This document shows, piece by piece, positions 24,901 through 34,705 of a stretch of 64,000 bases of DNA (position 1 is its first letter; each line of letters begins with the position of its first letter). The DNA is taken from NCBI GenBank assembly GCA_012931725.1, contig CM022945.1:17435382-17499381 (forward strand). Direction: 5' to 3'. The notes under the pieces are model-generated. The model was not told where the DNA came from. It did not search any database and saw only the letters and a program-made list of their open reading frames with translations. The position numbers and the translations under genes were made by a program. The DNA is from Litsea cubeba. Taxonomy: Eukaryota > Streptophyta > Magnoliopsida > Laurales > Lauraceae.

Positions 24901-27774
24901 AACAAGGATGATGCCGACAGCCATTGCACTGCTATAGTAAAAAACTACAGACTGGCTCAGAGTAGGTGCTAATGTCATCATAACAACTCCCAACACCAAA
25001 AAGATGATACGATGCAGCAAAAAATCTGCAAACAATCAAGTTAATAATGCCAGAATGTATCAATTTTTAATACACAATGTTCACTCATACATAAATGGCA
25101 TAAAGAAAAATAAATACCTTCTTCAGTGGAAACCTCAAGATCTAAGGATGTACCAAGCATCCGTATGTCAAGAACCCTACTGCTGTAAGGTGACATAGAC
25201 CGAACCCATGAACCCTTGATGAGTTTCTCCCATTCACCTTCAGGACACATCCCTATCCCAAGCGTTGCATTCCTGTAAAGAAATAAAAGTTGTAAGATTA
25301 CAGGCCAATTGATTAATAAGGAACCAGCAAGTTCTCATTGCCATTGGTCTCTGAGATGAGTTGCAAGCTAGACCATTGTAGTAGAATACCAACAGATAAC
25401 AACATGACACCTTTTTGCAATTTTTCTTAGATTCTATACTGCACTCTTTGTTTCGTTTTTTGTTGACAAAATCTCTATTGTGCTCTCTCTCATCCAAAAA
25501 GACCTCACTTTTTTTTTTGGTAATGTGACTCGAAATCACACACTCATGGTCACGAGTCACAACAATGAGCAACTTCGAATGCTACAGCCTACAGGCTCTT
25601 GTCAGGAAATTCCACGTCCATGCACTACAGTTAAGAGAGTTTGAAAAGAAAATTAATAATAAAATCATTAAAAAAAAAATCAGCGAAAGAGATAAGGGTG
25701 ACTGTATTGAGGAAATAGGAGGGAAAGATAGAAACAAACAACGAAAATAAATAAATAAAATAAAAACAAGTCATTTCCCAAGGAGGTGACAACCCCAAAA
25801 CAGACTGGGACCAAGGACTCCAATACAGTGGAAACAAAAGGAAATTAGCAGCAACGAGTCACCCATCAAGCAACAACTCTGCCTGAAAGGTGTCGCCCTT
25901 AGCTAGAGAATCAATGGCAGAGTTGGTTCATCTCCACACAAAAAAGTAAGGCACCACTCTGTTCAAGAATATCCTTAAACCCATCTAACCATTGTTGAAT
26001 CTTCCAATGAATGGTGTGCCTCTTCGAAGCCCACCTCACGACACAAGTTGAATCACCTTCTCTCACCAAAGGGAAAAGACCCAAATTGCATACCTCCCAC
26101 ACTCCAATCTGCAAGGCGAGGAACTTCCAAATACTTTGAAACCTCCTCCCCTTGAGGACCTCCCAAGTATACCACTGGAGTCATAAATCAAACCTACAAT
26201 GCTTACAACTCTTGGATACCACGAGTGTTGGCATCAGAGTTAACTTCCACCAACATTCCGGAGGAGACCGTTGAGGGAAGTATCTCTAAGGGGTACTAAC
26301 ATCATCATTCACCTCAATCCAACATCTACCAAGCCATTCACAGACATGCCCCCCAAAAACTTGCAAAACCATAGCCCAAGAGATAATTGTCCTTCTAATG
26401 AGGTTGATAAGAGCATCAATTAACATCACCTTGCTATCAGATATGGGATATATCTTGCCGTAAGAGTTATCAATAAGCCAACCCTAGATTAAGGGATCAA
26501 CGCTAAGATGATGATGATGTTATTTAAATTCTATATATCTTGAAAGTACTTGTTGAACATTTTCTTAATTATTTTATTTCCCGCCATTATGTAAATCACC
26601 TGGGAAAAACCCAACATTTGTTGAAACTATCCCACTAACTACTCGGTGGTTGCTGATCCTTTTTTTTAATATACATATAGTCAGCATCACCAACCTTAGC
26701 ACACCATCAATCTTTTTCAAGATATGTAAATAGGAGTGTACTTGCAAAGACATAAGACCTACCTATGGAAGCAAACCTCCGCATTCTGTTGTAAAGCTCT
26801 TGACCTAGTCTCTGTTGTGTTCACCTTCACCTTCAATGAATTGGCATACTTTTGTAGATTTTGAAGCCTCGGTAGTCCAACGATGTGAACTCTTTCACAA
26901 GCCATTAAGGCACCAGGCTTAGAACCTGGAGAGTTCTCCAGCAGCAGCCCAGTAGATAACCGCAATGTAGTTGGATGAGCAACTGCACACACAAAAAAAT
27001 GCAACTTGTAGAATTAATATATAACAGCAGTAGAATCATGAGTTTACAATTCCAACAATATAAGCTCAGCATCCTTTTGTGTGTGTGCGCGCGGCATGCG
27101 TGTGGAATGGTGACAGTATAAGTTCTGTATCTTGGTCCTTTTTAAGCTTTTTCCTACCATTGGTCTCCAACCAACTGGGCAGAGTAAACAACAAGTTGGT
27201 TCACCCATGTCAGCATTCCACTAAATTATGACAATTTCCATCATAGGCATGCACTTCACAAAATGTTAAATCATCCAAAGACATCCATGAAGGAAACCCT
27301 TGTCTCTTCTCTTCTTTTTTTTTTTTCAAATATGTGATATGGTTAACTATGCATTTGTACCACACGGGAGCCTGCAAATCCAACAAAACGTAGTGTGCAC
27401 TTGGCAGCCTAGTTTCCAAAGTACTAGATGAGCAATAGCAAATAATAACACTTGTACATGGACACTATACAATATTCCAAACCATCACCAAATTTAAAAC
27501 ATGAATACTGAAGCTTTCTCCATTGATTTAAAACAGGAAACTATACAAACCCTAATACATATGTCCAAACCCTAATACATCAAAACCTTAGAAAGACCTA
27601 GTTTCCTCCATTTCTGTTTATGAGTTCTTTGAGAAGCAGAGAGAGAAAGAGATTACCTGAAGACATCTCATATCCAGAGGCGTTTGGGAGGGAAATCGTG
27701 ATCGAGAAGAAGAAAATCCACACAAGGAAACGAGTGGGATCAAGAAATCGCTCTGCTGCAATCTTCGTGCCCAT
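15938..27774 (-). CDS. DUF2215/TMEM194 (NEMP-type) nuclear-envelope membrane protein
   Basis: Ten exons on the minus strand: 27774-27657, 26982-26763, 25272-25118, 25025-24880, 21135-21073, 20175-20083, 18696-18535, 18168-18062, 16689-16529 and 16206-15938. They total 1494 nt, 497 aa. The protein begins MGTKIAAERF with a hydrophobic signal segment (about residues 17-34). A lumenal region with conserved cysteines follows (40-165). A block of several membrane spans runs from about 168 to 350; recognisable pieces are FQGMKLLPTGRKSS at the exon 4-5 join and LAGAWLGFWGVRKLVL in exon 7. The soluble tail is basic and ends GQRRRWLNWL. This order is that of the NEMP/TMEM194 family of inner nuclear membrane proteins, which in animals support nuclear-envelope stiffness and fertility; the plant role is inferred. 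The exon 6 donor GTACGT was preferred to the neighbouring GTAAGT because only it keeps frame. Introns reach about 3.7 kb and carry SINE and MITE insertions. Confidence 0.9.
16387..16514 (+). mobile_element. Second SINE family, inserted beside a splice donor
   Basis: A perfect 13-bp duplication, agtatcatacaaa, occurs at 16374-16386 and 16515-16527. The inserted 128 bp contains TGCTAGATCAGTGGCAAGGC (A-box-like) and GGGGTTCGATACC (strong tRNA B-box) and ends in an A-rich tail. It lies in intron 9 of the NEMP gene, antisense to it. The right-hand duplication begins one base after the G of that intron's GT donor (minus-strand GT at 16528-16527). Confidence 0.85.
17236..17420 (+). repeat. Dispersed repeat with GTTGGGTTCGGCTACATGAA motif
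   Basis: ATCATCATTAAAGCCTTGTC followed by GTTGGGTTCGGCTACATGAA. The same motif recurs at 50745-50836 (plus) and in reverse at 51395-51460. From memory, this simple-repeat plus GTCGGCTACAT sequence is widespread in angiosperm genomes as the tail of a retroposon. Here it lies in intron 8 of the NEMP gene. Confidence 0.6.
19407..19458. repeat. 26-bp tandem duplication
   Basis: Two identical units beginning ATTAGTGTCAATGGTAGAAA start at 19407 and 19433, within intron 6 of the NEMP gene. No function is apparent. Confidence 0.85.
20389..20506. repeat. 59-bp tandem duplication
   Basis: Units at 20389 and 20448 share GGCTAGAAAAT, ATATAAGAAAAT and CTTCCTTTTCTA. They lie in intron 5 of the NEMP gene. 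Confidence 0.8.
23785..24313. mobile_element. 529-bp non-autonomous DNA element with 9-bp duplication
   Basis: A perfect 9-bp direct repeat, aagtagcac, flanks the segment (23776-23784 and 24314-24322). The ends carry a short inverted repeat: GGTTGGAAAA near the left end and TTTTCCAACC near the right. Inside are several GACTCGG and GAGTC words, including the palindrome GACTCGGCCGAGTC. Nine-base duplications suggest a Mutator-like origin, though hAT is not excluded. It sits in intron 4 of the NEMP gene. Confidence 0.7.
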
Positions 27775-27890
27775 CGTTTTGGAAGAGAAGAGAAAGAAAG
27801 TGGTGTAGAATGAAAATTTTAAAATAATGAGGGGGTACTTTTGAGATTTCAATCAATCAAGAAGGCCGTAAGAAGACGTGTTCGTGACAA

Positions 27891-28081
27891 CGCCTTGGGT
27901 GGTAAGAACTAAGAAAAGGCCGAAGGAACGAAATACGGGAGAAAGATAGAGGTGTTTTGGGGATTTTTCGAAACAGAGGGAAAATGGTACGCCTTGGGTG
28001 GTAAGAAAAGGCCGAAGGAACGAAATACGGGAGAAAGATAGAGGTGTTTTGGGGATTTTTCGAAACAGAGGGAAAATGGTA
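27891..28081. repeat. Tandem duplication in the NEMP upstream region
   Basis: Two nearly identical units, 27891-27989 (99 bp) and 27990-28081 (about 91 bp), both start CGCCTTGGGTGGTAAGAA and end AGGGAAAATGGTA. The only large difference is an 8-bp gap. They lie 117-307 bp upstream of the NEMP start codon, so in its promoter or 5' UTR. Confidence 0.9.
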
Positions 28082-30035
28082 TGCTGCGTTTCTGGGGATT
28101 ATGAAGTTAAAGCGGTGGAAGGACTTTTTTAAGCGCTGATAGTACGAAATTGCCCTCTATCGCTTTATTGGCGTCTGTTCCACGCGACGGAGGGAGTGGG
28201 TTTAGCGTGCCACCCGCGTACATGGGACGGGTGCGGGGACGGGTGCGACCGTAGCTTTGAATTTGGTGAGCTAATTTCAACAAGATCCGGGTATTCTTTA
28301 ACCCGTTTGCATATATTAATTGAAATATTGTTTATAGAAGGTCTGTGATCCCTACATCCACCATCAAATAGATAACACCTAAAATATATATATAATTATT
28401 TTTTTTAATCTTGTGTTCTACGTGTAAAGTTCAACTGCAATTAAAAAGAGTTTGTTTAATATAGCTAGTTAGCACATTAATTCGATCTCAGCACGGATAT
28501 AGTCAATATTGTAATTTAAATATTTATATATTAAAAAATTCATAGATTTTAGAAGAAAAAAAACTAAAGAATAGGAAGGTTATGAGAGTATCTTATTATG
28601 CATTCAAGAGCAAGTAGCAGAAAGAGGAGAATTTGAGTAGAAAGGGAAATGCATAACTTCATTGAAATGAAGCTTTTGCAATAAAGTAAGTAGTTGCATG
28701 AGTAGGGAGAGAAATTTTGAAAACTGAAATACTTGCGGTCAAAATTATAACTGCGGGTCAAAATCGAATTCAAAACCTTCTAGCTTAATATATTATAATG
28801 TGAAGGAGATGATTATCTTGAGAGGTAAAGAATATTGTTCAGGGCCCAACTAATGGGTTTATGGGAAATAGGGAGTATTTTAATGAGTTTGATTTTTATG
28901 TCATGGCCCATTTGGGAATTGACATGTGATGCATGGAAAAATGGTTTTGATGACCATGTTTATATTATAGTCATGGAAAACAAAATCACATTGTTGCCCT
29001 GTTTTTCCCCATTACTAGCCATGGGGAAGTGATCCTCAGTTTACTTTGGAGAGAACTCCACGGGCAGATGCAAGGAAAATTACCACTTGCATATCATATC
29101 ATGTAAGAGAAAAGACGAGGGGCGGAACTAGGGGGCTGGGAAAATTAATAAAAAATAACCCTTTTTGTTAATAAGATTTTCATCAAATCTTGCATACCGG
29201 TTCCTTCAATAATTTTATTTTTTTCAGAGTGTCCCCTCCAAAGCACATTTTCTAGTTCGACCCTGGAGAGACACAAGCAGTGGTTGTATTAGTTGGGCTG
29301 TCCAAATCTGACACATTTTGGGGTTTTGTTTGTTGCCAAGAAGTCCTATCAATATCTGCAACGGATGGGAAGCTAGTACAAATTAAAATGGTGATAAATA
29401 AAAGGTAATTATAATTTTTGTCTATCCATTTTACAAACATACCAAGGCTCCCTTTTGTGTAGTATAAAAGTAGTAAAGCAAATGCCCCAGATAAATTTTG
29501 GAAAGCAGCAAAACTTGCATCACATGCTTCTGGAAAAAGTATGGATATACTATGGAGGTGGGATTCAGAAATTTCTCTAACCATATTGTTGTGAATCCAT
29601 CTATTAGACTAACATTTGAAATCCAAGCCCCTCATTGTCACCATCCCCCATCATAGGATCTCTTTTTCAATTTTTCCTTCAATTCCTTCAATTAGAGCTG
29701 CATCCATTATTAGATTCATCACATATAAGATGTGCTCACATGTTTTACATATGAAGTGGTTCAAAATCCAACTCAGAAATTATGGTTCCAATCTGCAAAG
29801 GATTTGAATTCTTTACCACTTCAATGAAAGGAATCACTTTGCTGCTTCTAGAAATACGACAGCCGGCAAAGTTTTTATCCCCCACGCACCTTTCAAATCT
29901 AAAAGTCTTTCGGATCTAACTATTTGAAATATCAGCTCTATTAAGTTTAGAAAAACTCTTCAATTTAAGATCACCGGCATGATGCAACTCTAGAGGAAAA
30001 TAATGAAGGTAGTAGATGCAGCGGAAGCATGGAGA
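28082..30035. other. Intergenic sequence, no gene seen
   Basis: AT-rich apart from a GC-rich patch at 28160-28250 that probably still belongs to the NEMP promoter. Short open frames only. Near 29690-29770 is a distant relative of the duplication at 2925-3800. Confidence 0.5.
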
Positions 30036-30380
30036 TCTATGAGAGCTGGCTACTACAAATTAAATGTGATAAGGACAACGTCGGCTTGAATCAGGCACTG
30101 GTATGGAGACCTCCGAGAAGAAGCTTAAACAGGACCAAAATGTACCCAAACAAGACCAAAAGAAGCATCGAAAGCGTAAAGTGCTTTGTGGCGAAGTTCC
30201 CGACATTTATAGCATTTGATTTTGGCTAAGTTTCTGAACTTGTTACGCTTCCAATGCTTCTTTTGATCTTGTTTGGGTACATTTTGGTCCTGTTTAAGCT
30301 TTTTTTGGCGGTCTCCACACCAGTGCCTGATTCAAGTTGACACTGTCCCTATCGCGTTTGTAGTAGCCAACCCTCATAGA
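30036..30380. repeat. Long inverted repeat (hairpin), arms about 140 bp
   Basis: The left arm 30036-30178 and right arm 30244-30380 are complementary at roughly 90% around a 65-nt loop. The inner part is nearly perfect: AAGCTTAAACAGGACCAAAA is followed by TGTACCCAAACAAGA in one arm, and the exact complement is in the other. A third partial copy of the left-arm sequence follows in direct orientation at 30383-30422. An RNA crossing this would fold into a long double-stranded stem. Confidence 0.85.
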
Positions 30381-30422
30381 TTAGGACAGTGTCGGCTTGA
30401 ATCAGGCATTGGTGTGGAGATC

Positions 30423-31515
30423 TGTGATCGTCTACGTGTGGAGATCAATCACGTATGATTCACTCTTTAAGATCCCGAGGCAAGGGCAAAAATAGACACC
30501 TTGGATGTAGAAGTGAATTGTTGAGAGTAGTACCTCATGTCTATATATAGCCATTTGGCTAATAAGTGATAATATCTTTATTCAAATTAGAATTGAGAGA
30601 ATTAGGATAAAGTATTAGATCAATCTCTCTCAATTTGAATTTGAATGTAGATATGATAAAGAGATACATAGTTTGATAACAGTCGGGCTATTTTTATCCA
30701 TATCACCATGAGACTCTTTACTAAAGGTGTATCTTTGTGAGTGGGGTCCACCCAAATATAAACACCAGTGGACGCCATCACAAATGCCAACAAATAACTC
30801 ATCTTCATATTGGATCACATTAGCTATGTTCAAATGAGGGCATTACCATCATTCAAAAAGGTATCGACCCACCATATTAATAGCTGAAATTACTTACGAA
30901 CTTTTTTTCTCAGGTAGTCGGTAGTCCAGTTAATGTGAAAAGCCAGTGACTTGAACAAATTCCTTTACCCATTTTTTCCTTCTTTCTTACCTTTTTTAAG
31001 TTAACAAACGTGGTTACTTTTGGACAGAGAAGTTTAGTGCCGCGTACACCTTTAAATACCAGTTTGAGTAGCCATCAATACGATCCTGGCAATGCATCCG
31101 TATAAGCATTAAACACTTTAATTATGCACACGTTAGCATGCAGAAGTGTAGGTGGCCAAACTCATCAAATTAGCACAGAGAAAATGAACGACTGACCACT
31201 TATTAAGATAAAGATTGAGAATAGTTTACTTTCATAATCTGGTTCGCGTGATGCCAACAGCATCAAGAAAATGCTGAATCTTCTATCAATCCACACCACC
31301 TCAGCTAAAGATCTGCAAGAAACCACAAAATTATTTTTTAAAAATAAAAATCCGGGTAATGTGTTTTGATCATTAATGTTTTTTTCTCATTGTACCATTG
31401 GCTACAATAATGGCCATTATATATAGTTTCACCTTATGGTAATTGGTCTTGAAAGTCAGCATTACTGTGAAGCACATTTAAAGGTATGAAACATATATAT
31501 ATATATATATGATGT
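30423..31515. other. Intergenic sequence, no gene seen
   Basis: AT-rich with no supported coding exon. A (TA)n run lies at 31493-31510, next to the border of the inverted-repeat-bounded segment that follows. Confidence 0.5.
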
Positions 31516-31869
31516 GTATAAAGGGACATTTATCATAAAAATATTCTTAAATAGGGTAACCATAGTTGATGATTCTAAACTTCTATAATGACGGCTAAGG
31601 ACTTCCAACCCAAATCGTCTTTTTTTTTTGGGGCATTCGGCGACAGGTCCCTCAACATTACACTTTATGGCCTTAGATCCACAAAAAAAGTCATAGAGCC
31701 AAAGGTCCCTCTCACACTTATTCACACCTAAAATGTCTAATTTACCCTTTCTTCAAATCATAACCAATCCCATGATTGGTGGGATACCATGATTGGTGGG
31801 ATATCCCATTAATAATGGCCAACTAACATTTAATTGCCCACGATTAATGGAATTCCCAGATTTTCAAAT

Positions 31870-32880
31870 AAATTCTAAAAACACACAAATAAATTTCACA
31901 ATTACGAAAATCAATTTTAAAAATGAAATAATTTCGAAAAATACAATAAGTTCAAAAAAAAGCAATATATAATCAAATAATGCAAATAAATTTTAAAAAA
32001 TGAAAATCAGTTTTAAAATATCAAAATAAATTTTAAAAAAATATAAATAAATTTCAAAAGACTCAAATAAATCTCAAAAGATCCAAATAAAATTTAAAAA
32101 ATGCAAATAAATTTTAAAAAATAAGAATAAATTTCAAATGACACAAATAAATTTTAAAAACACAAATAGATCTAAGCAAATACAAATAAATTTGTCAAAA
32201 TTATATAAATATTCGTTCAAAAACTCAATAAAATTTTTTAAAATGGAGATAAATTTGTTAGAAACTAGGCTATATTTTTTAAAAATTCAAATAAATTTGC
32301 CAAATTCAGATAAATTTTGTTCCAGAACTCAGATAAATTTGACGAATATTCAGATAAATTTCTTCAGAACTCAGATAAATTTTGTTCCAGAACTAAGATA
32401 AATTTGACGAAAATTCAGATAAATTTCTCCAGAACTCAGATAAATTTGACGAAAATTCAGATAAATTTCTCCAAAACTCAGATAAATTTGACGAAAATTC
32501 AGATAAATTTTAAAAATGAAGATAAATTTGTCAGGATCTCAGTTATCTTTTTCAAAAACTCAAATAAAGTTGCCCAAAACTCAGATAGATTTGTTCAGAA
32601 CTCAGATAAATTTGTTTCAGAACTCAAATAAATAGCCAAAAACTCAGATAGATTTGTCTAGAATTCAGATTTGTCTAGAATTCAGATAAATTTGTTTCAG
32701 AACTCAGATAAATTTGCGCAAAACTTAAATAGATTTGAAAAAAAATAAAAAACTCAGATAAATGTGACAGAAACTCATATAAATTTGTTAAAAACTTAGA
32801 TAAATTTGACAAAAACTTAAATAAATTTCACAACATCTCAGATAAATTGTATAAAAAACAAGATAGATTTGCCAAAAACG
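31870..32880. repeat. AT-rich minisatellite, about 1 kb
   Basis: A short unit of 19-24 bp built on AACTCAGATAAATTTG or AAAATTCAGATAAATTTC is repeated some 40 times. It is most regular at 32300-32560 and decays towards both ends into AAATAAATTTTAAAA. Because many units are multiples of three, a false open frame at 32317-32631 reads repeating QINLTKIQINFSRT-like units. It has no Met-initiated gene structure and is judged non-coding. Confidence 0.85.
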
Positions 32881-33032
32881 AAATAATAGCCCTGATTGAA
32901 ATTTAGGCTATCAGAAGCAAAATCGAAAAACACTGTCTTCTTCGGTTAGAATTGCACAGAGATATGTACGTCTTCTCCGATCAAGCAGTCGTGGCCCACT
33001 CTAAATTTCAATCCAGAACTGAGAACCCGGAT

Positions 33033-33180
33033 CCTTTTGAGACTTGAGAAAACAGGTAGTGATGAAGATGGCTGGGTGGAAGTTAAGGTCCCTGATTCTC
33101 CTCTAATTACTGACACGGTGAAACCCATAGCAAAGGAAATCAAGCAAAAGTTATATGAGACGGCAAACCCAGAACTCTGA
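33033..33180 (+). pseudogene. Possible exon fragment of unknown gene
   Basis: An open plus-strand reading contains RLEKTGSDEDGWVEVKVPDS, then IAKEIKQKLYETANPEL and a stop at 33178. The acidic, mixed composition looks protein-like and differs from the AT-rich minisatellite before it. No family was recognised. It may be a second captured fragment inside the inverted-repeat-bounded segment. Confidence 0.25.
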
Positions 33181-33292
33181 ATATGTAATGATAGTCATAG
33201 AATCTTAGAAAAGTGGAATAAAAAACAATAAATCTTAGAAAAGTTGAATCAAAAGTTATATGACATAGCAAACCCAAAACTCTGAACATGCA
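33143..33292. repeat. Short duplication, about 45 bp
   Basis: AAAGTTATATGA followed by GCAAACCCA and AACTCTGAA occurs at 33147-33185 and again at 33250-33292, about 104 bp apart. Intervening CTTAGAAAAGT words are also doubled. Confidence 0.75.
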
Positions 33293-33436
33293 AGCCCACC
33301 ACATGGCAAGCGTCCCTGCCAAAAACAAAACGTGGCCTAGGTTTTCCCATGGTCCACACCCCATCCCACCACCTCCACACGATCTTCTCCCCTTAAACGT
33401 AAACCTCGTGGAATCTCCGCCGCAGCAACCGCAAAA

Positions 33437-33787
33437 ATGAGCCGAAATCCCTTCCTTGGCCGAGAATCCAAGACCGACTCGAGCAGCTGCTTCCTCCTCT
33501 TCTCTTCCCCGAACCACCACCGTCCTGCTAGTATCTTCCTGCTGAGAACCCAAACCCTAACCATCTGCTTCCTAACTTCAGACAAATCACAAGACCATCC
33601 AACAATCAAGAAACCCGAAAAAGAGGAAATCAAAAAACAGCAGATCTCAGCCATCCGAGTAAACGAGAGGATTGCGAGGAAGAAATCCAAGCGGTCCACA
33701 TATCTTGTAGCTGCAGTGATGTCGAGCACGGGTATCACATCCATGGCATGCGCTACCGTTTATTAAAGATTTTGCTCGCAGATGGAG
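33437..33787 (+). pseudogene. BCH: Beta-carotene hydroxylase exon 1 fragment
   Basis: The open frame reads a serine-rich, transit-peptide-like start (MSRNPFLGRE) and then QISAIRVNERIARKKSKRST and YLVAAVMSSTGITSMA. These match the conserved N-terminal helix and first membrane span of plastid non-haem di-iron beta-carotene 3-hydroxylases. After TVY a TAA replaces the second Tyr of the usual VYYRF. The frame then continues as RFCSQME, where the family has a Trp just before the QME, to about 33787, close to where exon 1 of such genes normally ends. Nothing resembling exon 2 or the histidine clusters that bind iron follows. An alternative start at 33303 is out of frame by one base near an A-run at 33433-33437, which would be a second lesion. 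It cannot make enzyme. Confidence 0.8.
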
Positions 33788-34076
33788 ATCTCAAATAACA
33801 GAGGGAGAATACAAGATATTTGAATTTTTAAATTTCAAAAAATTATGCCTAAAACGATTGAAGGGGCAATTTAGTCCATAAATATGTGATCATGTGGATG
33901 TAGGGACCTAAGGCTGCAAACAGTCTAGTTGAGTGGACCATAGGCCTTAATAAGTTTTTCCTTGGACTAGAGGCTGGATACATTCACTTATAGGGACCTT
34001 TCGCTAATTTTGCCTTATTTTTTTACCGTTTCGCCATTTTTTTTGTTGATGTCAACATAACTAGTTCCCCATTTTG

Positions 34077-34358
34077 TCATGAGTAATATTTGTTAACAAC
34101 AACAAAACATTCATCAACATTTACATAAAATTGTGTTGACATCAACCAAAATGTCTAGTTATTTCAATTAGTGACCCTGTGAATTTGTTGACGTCGATAG
34201 AATATTCATCAACATCAACATAAAATTGTGTTGACGTTAACAAAATGCCCAATTAACAGTATGAGTGACTCTGTGAATTTGTTGACATCGACAGAAGATT
34301 CATTGACATCAACATAAAATTTATTTACTTCAACAAAAACGCCCAGTTAGTGTCAATA
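34077..34358. repeat. 94-bp tandem repeat, about three units
   Basis: Units start near 34077, 34171 and 34265. Each contains TTTGTTGAC or TTTGTTAAC, ATTCAT, CAACATAAAATT and a TCTAGTTA or CCCARTTA word. The first unit is the most diverged. TTGATGTCAACATAA near 34045 and its complement near 34540 suggest that the array lies inside a small foldback element. Confidence 0.7.
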
Positions 34359-34705
34359 AAAATTGAGTTTTCCGTTGTTTAGAGTTTTGTTGACATCAAG
34401 CAATCTCTCTCTCACTGTGATTGAGAAAAAAAAAGGGTAGGGCATAATTGATCTCCTTCTTTTCCTTCCTCTCTTTCTTCTATTCTACTGTTGCTGTTGA
34501 TTTGGAGGTGAAAAACGTTTTTCTTTTCTTTTTTTTAGGATTATGTTGACATCAACTAATCAAGGGCAAAAATGGAATGAAATATTGGATTTTGGGCTGG
34601 AGGTCCTTGGCCGTCATTATAAAAATTTAGAATCCTCAATTGTAATTACCCTATTTAATGGGATTTTTGAAGTAAATGTCCCGTGTATAAATTATAAGAA
34701 ACTAT

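Larger units (their letters stand above)
31516..34705. mobile_element. Inverted-repeat-bounded segment with captured gene fragment
   Basis: The stretch 31516-31612 is the diverged complement (about 75-80% alike over about 100 bp) of 34592-34705. Both contain GGTCCTTGGCCGTCATTATA or a close variant, TTTAGAATC, TTACCCTATTTAA and AAATGTCCC in the same order. Between them lie AT-rich minisatellite, an unknown open stretch and a beta-carotene hydroxylase exon fragment. Terminal repeats of about 100 bp around a host gene piece are the hallmark of Pack-MULEs. No transposase and no clear target duplication were seen, so the class is inference. Two unrelated inverted copies of a small repeat remain possible. 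Confidence 0.5.

Noticed and set aside
32317..32631. Open frame of 104 codons with repeating QINL units
   Set aside because: It is created by the minisatellite unit length, has extreme Asn/Ile/Lys bias and no splice or promoter context.
31870..32880. CRISPR-like array
   Set aside because: Units are short, AT-rich and diverged with no unique spacers, and the sequence is plant nuclear.
33140..33744. Minus-strand open frames of 135-137 codons
   Set aside because: They are antisense shadows of the beta-carotene hydroxylase fragment, which has clear family similarity on the plus strand.
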